From an uncultured Eubacteriales bacterium (GTDB lineage: Bacteria > Bacillota > Clostridia > Oscillospirales > Acutalibacteraceae): a stretch of DNA of 13,399 nucleotides. The notes beneath the pieces are model-generated. The model ran no database searches. It was given only the letters and a program-made list of their open reading frames with translations, and was not told the DNA's origin. The stretch spans positions 1 to 13,399 of the forward strand of contig ONFW01000017.1 of NCBI GenBank assembly GCA_900317215.1, read 5' to 3'. The position numbers and the translations under genes are program-made. Positions 6,965-13,315 of this stretch are shown here, piece by piece (the stretch's first letter is position 1; the number at the start of each line of letters is the position of its first letter).

Positions 6965-7897
6965 ATGTCAGACAACAAGAACGAGGTCGTTATCTATAAT
7001 TCGGATGCGCCCTCCAAAAGAAGCAGCATAACTTCTATTTCAGGCGCAAATGCAGTCATTCTGCCCGAAGACTCCGCAGCAGCGCTGCATACGCCGTCGA
7101 CAGAGAATAAAAATGATGTCTGTATCGATGTTAACGATGTTTCCATAATGTTCAACCTGAGCAAAAACCGTGAGGACGGTGTAAAGGAATACTTTATCAA
7201 TATGATAAAGGGCAAGGTCGGCTACAACGAATTCTGGGCTGTCAGAAACGTCAGCTTTCAGGTCAAAAGGGGCGATTCCCTTGCTCTTATCGGAAGAAAC
7301 GGCTCAGGCAAATCCACACTGCTCAAATCCATTGCAGGCATAATCCGTCCTGCAAGGGGCAGCATCAAGGTAAACGGCACTGTCGCTCCTCTTATTGAGA
7401 TAAGCGGCGGCTTTGACCGTACCCTTTCTGCAAGAGAGAATATCTTTCTTTCGGGAGCCATGCACGGTCATACAAAGAAATATATGAAGACACGCTTCGA
7501 CGAGATAGTTGAATTTGCAGAGATAGAAAAATTCTTAGACGTTCCGCTGAAAAGCTATTCCTCAGGAATGGTTTCAAGGCTCGGCTTTGCCGTTGCCACC
7601 TGTGTTAACGCCGATATCATCATCGCCGATGAGGTTCTTGCTGTCGGCGATGCACGATTCAGAATGAAGTGCGAAAAACGCATATCTCAGATGCTGAGCG
7701 GTGGCACGACCTTCCTCTTCGTCTCACATAGCACTGCCTCTGTAAAGAAGATGTGCAAAAAGGCTGTATGGCTTGAAAAGGGTCAGATAAAGGAATTTGG
7801 CCCCTCGGACATTGTCTGCGACCACTATACGCAGTTCATCAAGTCTATGCCTGCCAAAACCGTAAAAATGCCCGATAAGAGAACCTCGCTTGAATGA
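6965..7897 (+). CDS. ABC transporter ATPase for polysaccharide export (TagH/Wzt-like)
   Basis: This ATPase powers the export permease encoded upstream. Its 310 residues contain Walker A GRNGSGKST (110-118), signature YSSGM (198-202), Walker B IIIADE with catalytic Glu 223, a D-loop VGDA and H-loop His 255. The TagH/Wzt subfamily marks include LIEISGGFDRTLSARENI (143-160) and EVLAVGDARFRMKC. Two oddities: about 52 residues of low-complexity Ser/Ala/Asp-rich sequence precede the nucleotide-binding domain, and the protein ends soon after that domain, lacking the C-terminal carbohydrate-binding domain of the larger Wzt proteins. The ATG at 6965 has GAGGTG 5 bases upstream; an ATG overlapping the permease stop codon at 6914 has no visible ribosome site. 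The lack of the extra domain suggests export without terminal-modification recognition, by analogy with TagH-type and Wzt-type systems. Confidence 0.93.
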   Translation: MSDNKNEVVIYNSDAPSKRSSITSISGANAVILPEDSAAALHTPSTENKNDVCIDVNDVSIMFNLSKNREDGVKEYFINMIKGKVGYNEFWAVRNVSFQVKRGDSLALIGRNGSGKSTLLKSIAGIIRPARGSIKVNGTVAPLIEISGGFDRTLSARENIFLSGAMHGHTKKYMKTRFDEIVEFAEIEKFLDVPLKSYSSGMVSRLGFAVATCVNADIIIADEVLAVGDARFRMKCEKRISQMLSGGTTFLFVSHSTASVKKMCKKAVWLEKGQIKEFGPSDIVCDHYTQFIKSMPAKTVKMPDKRTSLE

Positions 7898-7928
7898 CCG
7901 TTCCCATAATCGCACTTGGGGTGTTATT

Positions 7929-9071
7929 ATGAAGAAAATATTGATATGCGCCTCCCGTGTGTCGCATATTCTTTTCTTTCATCTTCCGTATATTAAGCTA
8001 TTTAAGGAAAACGGCTGGACTGTGGATATCGCAGCAGAGGGCACAGCGGATCATCCCGATATCGACAGATGCTACGATCTGCAATATGTCAAAAATCCGT
8101 TTTCGACCCGTAATCTGAAAACCATTAAAGAGCTTAAAAGGATCATGAGGGAAAACCGTTATGATATAGTCTATTCCAATTCTACGCTCGCAGGCTTTGC
8201 AATGAGGTCTGCAGTAAAGAGTCTCGGCAAGGAGCGTCCCTACTGCATACATATCTCTCACGGATATATGTTTGACGACAAGGCCGGGCTGCGCTCAGTT
8301 CTGTACAGGACTGCCGAAAGAATGACGTCTAAGGTCACCGACAGACTCATTGTTATGAACAGCGAAGATCTCCGTCTTGCGGAAAAATATAAATTAGGTA
8401 AAAGCATTTTTTTCACAGACGGCATGGGACTTTGTCCCGATTGCTTTCCTCCTCTTGACACAGTCAGGAAAAACGAGCTAAGAAAAAGCCTCGGTGCAGA
8501 CAAGGACAGCCTTGTATTTCTTTGTGTGGGAGAATTTTCCTCAAGAAAAAACCAGACTCTCATAATTGAAGCCCTTGAACGCACTGTTAAGCAGAACAAA
8601 AGCTGCATAGCAGTTTTTGCTGGTCAGGGCGCTGCTCTTGATGAATGCAGGAGACTCGTAAATAAATATGAGCTTGAAACGAACACGCGCTTTCCGGGGC
8701 AGGTAAAGGACGTCAATTCCCTTTACAGAAGCGCAGATGTGCTTATCTCAGCCTCAAAAATGGAGGGTCTGCCTTTTAATGTTATGGAAGCCCTTTACTG
8801 CGGCACTCCCGTGATAGCTTCCGATATAAAGGGACACAGCGATCTTATCAGAAACGGCTTTAACGGACTGTTTTTCAGCCTTGAATGCCCGGATCCCGCC
8901 GGTCAGCTCTCACAGCTCATGCTCAAGCTGATTAACGACAGGAAATATCTTTCGCTGCTTCGCTCCAACACTTTTTTAGATGAAAAATATACCATTGATA
9001 AGGTCAGCCCGAAGCTTTTCGGACTGCTGAGCAAAACTCAAATCAAGACCCCGGAGGTATTACGTCAATGA
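7929..9071 (+). CDS. GT4-family glycosyltransferase (EpsD-like)
   Basis: This cytoplasmic GT-B-fold retaining glycosyltransferase of 380 residues likely adds a sugar to the lipid-linked intermediate. The N-terminal acceptor half begins MKKILICASRVSHILFFHLPYIKLF and contains HISHGYMF (108-115). The C-terminal donor half has VGEFSSRKN (200-208), AGQG (231-234) and the E-x7-E pair, Glu 279 and Glu 287, in EGLPFNVMEALYCGTPVIAS. The open frame extends back to a TTG at 7890 that overlaps the ATPase gene, but ATG 7929 has GGGGTG 5 bases upstream and gives the usual N-terminus, so it is preferred, 31 bases after the ATPase stop. Its stop overlaps the next start as ATGA. The donor sugar cannot be told. 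Confidence 0.92.
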   Translation: MKKILICASRVSHILFFHLPYIKLFKENGWTVDIAAEGTADHPDIDRCYDLQYVKNPFSTRNLKTIKELKRIMRENRYDIVYSNSTLAGFAMRSAVKSLGKERPYCIHISHGYMFDDKAGLRSVLYRTAERMTSKVTDRLIVMNSEDLRLAEKYKLGKSIFFTDGMGLCPDCFPPLDTVRKNELRKSLGADKDSLVFLCVGEFSSRKNQTLIIEALERTVKQNKSCIAVFAGQGAALDECRRLVNKYELETNTRFPGQVKDVNSLYRSADVLISASKMEGLPFNVMEALYCGTPVIASDIKGHSDLIRNGFNGLFFSLECPDPAGQLSQLMLKLINDRKYLSLLRSNTFLDEKYTIDKVSPKLFGLLSKTQIKTPEVLRQ

Positions 9072-10360
9072 AGAAACGCATATTATGTTTTTTCTCAATA
9101 GCCGTCCTCATATTCTGCATATTTCCCCCTTCCGCCCGGGCAGTAGGAGATGTGATAGACTTTACAAGAGACAGCCTTGAGCTTTATGTTGGCCAGAGCT
9201 ATCAGCTTAAAATGAAGAACGATGCAGCCGTATCAGACTTTACTTCTTCCGACGCCGACATAGTATCGGTCGACAGCAAAGGAACGGTCAAAGCTATCTC
9301 CACCGGCTTTTCGATCATTACAGCTACAGATGCCGGAGGCAATCAGGCAAGCTGCACGGTTACTGTAAAAAAAGGGACCTCCCCCGAGGGAATAACCGTA
9401 TCAAAGCAGTCGGTATCTCTTGTTGAGGGTGAATCAGAAAGCATCACGGCAAAGGTTCTGCCCGAGGGTTCTGACCAGTCTCAGATCAGCTTTTTCAGCT
9501 CAGATGAGAGCGTTGCTAAGGTGGACAGCAAGGGAAATATCCTCGCTGTTAAGGAGGGCGCCGCAGTTATTACCGCAGAAGCCGCAAGCGCTGCTGTTTT
9601 TGCGGAGTGCAATGTTACCGTAGCGCCCAGATCAAGCAAGGGAATATTCAGTGTTTATGTGAGCGGCGTGCTTTATTCTGTTGCAGGCGATAAAAAGGCA
9701 AATATGGTACTTGAGCTTAAAAACGACAAGACTGTTCTTGAAGCCACAACAGACACCGAAGGAAAATTCGGCTTTGAGGATGTCGTTCAGGGAGATTATG
9801 AGCTTCTTGTTTTCAGAAACGCAAGGGAAAAAACTCCTGTCAGCTCCGGAAGCTTTACTGTCGGTTCACACGATATGAAGCTTACATGTATTATGAACGA
9901 TAAGGAGCTGTCTATCCTCTATCAGAAGGAAACTGAGGCTTCCTCGGAGCTGAGAGATGTCTCTCTTGAAAAAAACGCTATTACTATTGAGGTCGGGAGC
10001 TCGTACGATATGTCCTTCAAGGTCTCTCCCTCTGATGCTGTTTTACCTACCATGGTGGGAAAATCCGACAATGAGGATATAGCTGTTGTAGATATCGACA
10101 GCAGGATCACCGGTATTTCTGAGGGTACGGCAAATATTACCTTCACTACCTCAGACAAAAGAATAACAAAAACCTGTAAGGTTACAGTCGTTTCTCAGAC
10201 AAGAACGACCTACAGTTGGATCATAATCATTGTTGAGTTTGCAATAATCCTTGCTATCGTCACAGCATTCTTCATTTCCTACAGGAAATTCATCAGAAAC
10301 AAGGAAAGAGAAGAAGGAGTTTTACCGAATAAGAAGAAAAAGAAAGGACGCTTTAAATGA
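9068..10360 (+). CDS. Membrane-anchored Ig-like (Big2/CnaB-type) protein in the glycan export operon
   Basis: This 430-residue extracytoplasmic protein of unknown function has a signal peptide at 1-25 (MKKR, ending SARA). Three Big2-like domains lie at about 27-102, 107-187 and 295-376, each with VxLxVGxSxxLxxKV-, (S)DxxxAxVDxxGxxxAxxxGxAxITA- and CxVTV-type strands. Between the second and third is a CnaB/carboxypeptidase-regulatory-like module (193-285) with TTDTEGKFGFEDVVQGDYELLV. A membrane span (383-404) and a Lys-rich tail ending KKKKKGRFK fix the C-terminus in the membrane; there is no TGD or LPXTG motif. It overlaps both neighbours by 4 bases (ATGA) and has GGAGG 10 bases before its start, so it is co-translated with glycan enzymes. 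A role in anchoring, organising or assembling the exported polymer is inference. Confidence 0.9.
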   Translation: MKKRILCFFSIAVLIFCIFPPSARAVGDVIDFTRDSLELYVGQSYQLKMKNDAAVSDFTSSDADIVSVDSKGTVKAISTGFSIITATDAGGNQASCTVTVKKGTSPEGITVSKQSVSLVEGESESITAKVLPEGSDQSQISFFSSDESVAKVDSKGNILAVKEGAAVITAEAASAAVFAECNVTVAPRSSKGIFSVYVSGVLYSVAGDKKANMVLELKNDKTVLEATTDTEGKFGFEDVVQGDYELLVFRNAREKTPVSSGSFTVGSHDMKLTCIMNDKELSILYQKETEASSELRDVSLEKNAITIEVGSSYDMSFKVSPSDAVLPTMVGKSDNEDIAVVDIDSRITGISEGTANITFTTSDKRITKTCKVTVVSQTRTTYSWIIIIVEFAIILAIVTAFFISYRKFIRNKEREEGVLPNKKKKKGRFK

Positions 10361-11055
10361 TAATTGCGGCAATCGTTGCAGGCGGAAGCGGTATGAGAAT
10401 GGGCGGAGAACTGCCCAAGCAATTCCTTGAGCTATGCGGAAAGCCAGTCATCATAAGAACTGTGGAAAGCTTTCTTAAGCATCCCCTTGTTGATGCTGTA
10501 GTTATCGGAATACACCCCGACTATTATGACTACACACTGGGGCTTATTGAGCAATACCTTCCAGGAAGCCCAGTTTATCTTGTTAATGGCGGCAGCAGCC
10601 GCAACGAGACGATCGAAAACATAATCAATTACTCGCTGTCGGAGCCAGGCTGCACCGACAGCGATATTGTTCTGTCTCATGACGCTGTCAGGCCCTTTGT
10701 CAGTGACAGACTTATCAGTGACAGCATAGCCGCAATGGAAAAGTATGCGATATGTACGGCTGCAATTCCGGAGGTCGATACCGTGGCTGTTTCTGCTGAC
10801 GGTCTGACCGCTGACAGCTTCCCGGACAGAAGCACACTGTTCAGGATTCAGACACCGCAAACCTTCCGGGTCGGCTCTTTTTCACAGGTATACAGCTCTT
10901 TATCGCCTGAAGAGAAGCAACAAGCCACAGATGTATGCAGTCTTTACCGTCTCAGGGGCTATAAAACGGCTCTTGTGAGGGGTGACGATACTAATATCAA
11001 GCTTACATATCCTTACGATATGACAGCAGCAAAAGCCATAATAGATTCTGTGTAA
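10357..11055 (+). CDS. IspD/TarI-family cytidylyltransferase, TarI-like
   Basis: This enzyme of 232 residues couples a sugar-alcohol phosphate to CTP. Motifs are AGGSGMRMG (8-16), LPKQF (19-23), GGSSRNETI (78-86), HDAVRPF (108-114), QTPQTF (165-170), TDVCSL (191-196) and NIKLTYPYD (213-221). AGG rather than AAG at the nucleotide loop, HDAVRPF rather than HDAARPF, and RNETI point to TarI/Bcs1 (ribitol-5-phosphate to CDP-ribitol) over IspD (methylerythritol phosphate, isoprenoid synthesis). Being last in a TagG/TagH-type export operon, joined by an ATGA overlap, supports an envelope role. No TarJ-like reductase lies in this window, so the source of the polyol phosphate is unseen. A genuine IspD recruited here remains possible. 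Confidence 0.9.
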   Translation: MIIAAIVAGGSGMRMGGELPKQFLELCGKPVIIRTVESFLKHPLVDAVVIGIHPDYYDYTLGLIEQYLPGSPVYLVNGGSSRNETIENIINYSLSEPGCTDSDIVLSHDAVRPFVSDRLISDSIAAMEKYAICTAAIPEVDTVAVSADGLTADSFPDRSTLFRIQTPQTFRVGSFSQVYSSLSPEEKQQATDVCSLYRLRGYKTALVRGDDTNIKLTYPYDMTAAKAIIDSV

Positions 11056-11080
11056 AGATTACAATTTGTTGTAACCTTTT
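11054..11080 (+). terminator. Weak 3' hairpin after the export operon
   Basis: TTACAA (11059-11064) pairs with TTGTAA (11069-11074) around TTTG; past one mismatch AAAG pairs with CTTT, and TTTT follows. It overlaps the stop codon of the cytidylyltransferase gene. It is A/T-rich, so termination may be incomplete. The following sequence up to 11250 is very A/T-rich with no gene visible. Confidence 0.45.
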
Positions 11081-11254
11081 ATGTAGAATATTACAAAGTT
11101 GTCTCATTTGTTATATTTATTGTATATTGTTTACTAATTCTTTTCTCGCTATATACGTTCCTTTAGTTATTTTGACATTTTCATTCTTGTGTATATTATA
11201 CAATGTTTTTGGAATAATTATCCTTGTTTTCTAAAATTTTATTTCATTTCTTCA

Positions 11255-11283
11255 TTGACTTCTCAAAAACGATATGCTATAAT
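11255..11283 (+). promoter_or_regulatory. Strong promoter for the mini surface protein
   Basis: TTGACT (11255-11260) and a perfect TATAAT (11278-11283) are 17 bp apart, with TG one base before the -10. The long A/T-rich tract upstream could act as an UP element. It is the best promoter in the window by eye. Confidence 0.8.
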
Positions 11284-11290
11284 GATTACA

Positions 11291-11308
11291 TTGCAAGTAG
11301 ACTTGCAA
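11291..11308 (+). promoter_or_regulatory. Perfect palindrome at the probable transcription start
   Basis: TTGCAAGT and ACTTGCAA (8 bp each) flank a 2-base centre, beginning 8 bases after the -10 hexamer. It is either an operator for a dimeric repressor or, if transcribed, a hairpin at the 5' end of the message that could protect it. A 2-base loop would force some pairs open in RNA, which slightly favours a DNA site. Confidence 0.5.
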
Positions 11309-11331
11309 TAAATAAGGGAGGATGTTTAATC

Positions 11332-11571
11332 ATGAAACTCAAGAAAACCTTTTTTGTAGCTCTCACAACGATCGCTGCTGCTCTTGCTCTTTCTGTATCT
11401 GCAAGCGCTGCTACACTCGGCGATTCTCAGACATCAGTAAAGCCTTCAGATCCCACCATAGTTACTGGTGATAACAGCACAGCTGTTGTTGCAGTTCTCG
11501 GTGCTACAGGCGTTGCTGCTCTTGGTACTGCTGTAGTTGCTACAAAGATGAAGAAAAAGGCTTCTAAGTAA
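11332..11571 (+). CDS. 79-residue signal-peptide-plus-anchor surface protein
   Basis: The protein has a signal peptide (1-26: MKLKK, hydrophobic core, SVSASA), only about 18 mature residues (TLGDSQTSVKPSDPTIV region), TGDN (45-48), a hydrophobic span (50-70) and KMKKKASK. Its tail closely matches paralogue 1 at 93-851: both share AVLG..G.AALGTA.VATK and end K.SK; TLGDS matches the SLGYT, GLGNS and VLGES mature N-termini of the three paralogues. It therefore looks like the same family without its ectodomain. ATG 11332 is chosen because AAGGGAGGA (11314-11322) lies just upstream; a longer open frame from 11224 has no ribosome site and runs through the promoter. The strong promoter, palindrome and terminator mark it as a separate, probably abundant transcript. 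Function unknown. Confidence 0.85.
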   Translation: MKLKKTFFVALTTIAAALALSVSASAATLGDSQTSVKPSDPTIVTGDNSTAVVAVLGATGVAALGTAVVATKMKKKASK

Positions 11572-11600
11572 TTTCGTATTACTAATGCTTTTTGACTCGA

Positions 11601-11636
11601 AAATAAAGGCGTATAGTATTATACGCCTTTATTTTT
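11601..11636 (+). terminator. Strong rho-independent terminator after the mini surface protein
   Basis: A perfect 15-bp stem (11601-11615 with 11620-11634), GC core GGCG/CGCC, GTAT loop and a T run. The A-rich left arm would give a T run on the other strand too. Confidence 0.9.
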
Positions 11637-11755
11637 GCATTCTTTTGACTGTAAAAATATCCAAAAATTAACGAATTTTTCCTATGTTTATATCCATTGC
11701 TACGATGCCGCTATAGCACCGTCTATATGAATAATTATAGAAAGGGATCGATAAT

Positions 11756-12847
11756 ATGAAGCTTAAAAGAATGCTGTGCTGTGTCCTCTCGACTTTATTC
11801 ATCTCAGTTCCGTTTTTAACGGGCTGCAGCAGCTCACAATCAGGAAACAGTTTGTTTGATCTGAGCTTTACTTTACAGAGTGAGCCGTCAGCTCCAGCGC
11901 CCCTTATAAGTCAGCCTATCCCAACTGAAAGCTCATATACTTTCGACTCATCTCCTTCCCCTCTCCCGTCATATACTCCGTCATATCCGGACTCAGGAAG
12001 CTCTATAACACCCGCCCTCTGGAAAGCCGAAAACAGCTCGGGTAATTATGTTTATCTCATGGGCAGCATTCACATGGGAAATGATTCAGTCAATCATATG
12101 CCTGCCTATATAAATTCCGCCTTTGAACAAAGCGATTATCTTGCAGTTGAAGCAGATATAGATTCCGTACTACAGGATAAGGAGAAGCTTACGCAGCTTA
12201 CCTCTGTTCTTATTTACTCGGACGGCACAACAATAAAGGATCATGTCAGCGAGAGCACGTACAACGGAATGGTCGACCTGATGCAGTCTCAAAACAGTTT
12301 TCAGGAGATATACAATTGCTACAAGCCCTTCCTGTGGCAATCCTTGCTCTCGGGCGTATTACCCTCTTACACAGACCTGAATACTAATCTCGGAGTAGAT
12401 ATGGTCTTCCTCCAAAGAGCAAAGAGCATCAATAAACCTATCCTCGAGGTAGAGAATATTGATTTTCAAATAGATATGTTCAACAGCTTCTCTGACGGTC
12501 TTAACGATGCTTTACTTGCAGAGTACCTTAAGCCCAATTACAGTCAGGCTGCTTCAAATTACATTAACACTGTATACAGCATGTGGGAGCAGGGAAGGGT
12601 CGATGAATCGATGATACTCTCAGGCACCTTTATTGACATACAGAACGCTAACCCTGTTTATGTTCAGGAGTATTATGACAAGCTTATCAAGGAAAGAAAC
12701 ATAAATATGACAAAGACGATAGAGGGTTATATTGACGGTGGCCAGAGAGTCTTTGTTCTGGTAGGTGCATTCCACTACTGCGGTGATGACGGGATCAATG
12801 CTCTGCTTACTAAAGACGGCTACACTGTAACACAAGTTTATTACTAA
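11756..12847 (+). CDS. TraB/GumN-family lipoprotein
   Basis: This 363-residue membrane-attached lipoprotein has a signal sequence ending in lipobox LTGC with Cys 24. A Ser/Pro/Tyr-rich linker (about 36-85) leads to the TraB/GumN domain: ALWK (87-90), YLMGSIHMG (100-108) with a GxxH motif, LAVEADI (129-135), and near the C-terminus VLVGAFHYCGDDG with the second GxxH (337-340) followed by LLTKDGYTVTQV. These paired GxxH motifs and the early acidic residue are the hallmarks of the family that includes GumN, enterococcal TraB/PrgY and the animal TIKI metalloproteases. Peptidase activity is known for TIKI and only inferred here. AAAGGGA lies 8 bases before the ATG. No clear promoter is visible in the 120 bases after the upstream terminator. 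It forms a probable monocistron with its own terminator. Confidence 0.88.
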   Translation: MKLKRMLCCVLSTLFISVPFLTGCSSSQSGNSLFDLSFTLQSEPSAPAPLISQPIPTESSYTFDSSPSPLPSYTPSYPDSGSSITPALWKAENSSGNYVYLMGSIHMGNDSVNHMPAYINSAFEQSDYLAVEADIDSVLQDKEKLTQLTSVLIYSDGTTIKDHVSESTYNGMVDLMQSQNSFQEIYNCYKPFLWQSLLSGVLPSYTDLNTNLGVDMVFLQRAKSINKPILEVENIDFQIDMFNSFSDGLNDALLAEYLKPNYSQAASNYINTVYSMWEQGRVDESMILSGTFIDIQNANPVYVQEYYDKLIKERNINMTKTIEGYIDGGQRVFVLVGAFHYCGDDGINALLTKDGYTVTQVYY

Positions 12848-12853
12848 AATCCT

Positions 12854-12887
12854 GACCGATGCGTTCATTTACGCGTCGGTCTTTTTT
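12854..12887 (+). terminator. Rho-independent terminator after the TraB/GumN gene
   Basis: GACCGATGCG (12854-12863) pairs with CGCGTCGGTC (12872-12881), one G-T pair, 8-base loop, then six T (12882-12887). It lies 7 bases after the stop codon. Confidence 0.9.
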
Positions 12888-13137
12888 ATCTTATCTCACT
12901 GTAAGCATCAGCTAAATCACAGGCTTGCCTCTGCTTTATCCACAGCGTCCTCACAAGCCGTCAATGATTTATATGTAAACTTCCCTTCTTTTCAAAAATC
13001 GACGTCATATACAGCTTTACAGAGCAAACAGGACTATACACTTTTAATGCTTATCTTTTTGTCCATGATTCTGATGACATAAACTGCAATCATTATATTT
13101 GGATATGCTTAGTTCTAAGCCTTATACGCTCATAAAT
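12888..13137. other. Non-coding stretch
   Basis: I see no open frame with a ribosome site and no RNA-like fold beyond a 14-bp palindrome, GCTTAG-TT-CTAAGC (13107-13120), which lacks a T run. It may be decayed sequence next to the intron-bearing region. Confidence 0.4.
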
Positions 13138-13314
13138 CTATGACGATCCTTTTCTCAACAAGAAATTTTCTGTTAAAACAAAAAGCTCGTCCTTGAGCCT
13201 GTATAACTGATTTCTATGCTCCTCAGCCCTCAGCTCATAATCATACAGTTCCCACACCCTCTAAAGAAGACAGAGAAACAATTGCTCCTTGCAGATCAAC
13301 ACGATGTTTTTCTC
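13138..13314 (-). pseudogene. Short charged reading frame with an in-frame stop, next to the intron junction
   Basis: On the minus strand a frame of 59 codons runs from the intron junction to TAG at 13138-13140, broken only by TAG at 13261-13263. The downstream 40 codons are rich in Glu, Arg and Leu (WELYDYELRAEEHRNQLYRL region), like an amphipathic helix. A GTG at 13255-13257 could start it, but AGAGG directly adjoins that codon, which is poor spacing. It may be the remnant of a gene entered by the intron, a real tiny gene, or chance. Confidence 0.25.
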
Positions 13315-13315
13315 A

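Noticed and set aside
10432..10860. 142-codon open frame antisense to the cytidylyltransferase gene
   Set aside because: The sense frame carries all family motifs; the antisense frame has no recognisable domain or ribosome site.
10357..11055. Housekeeping IspD of the isoprenoid pathway
   Set aside because: Not excluded, but motif details and the export-operon context favour a TarI-like role.
11224..11331. Longer start for the mini surface protein
   Set aside because: It would translate through the promoter and palindrome, and a clear ribosome site precedes ATG 11332.
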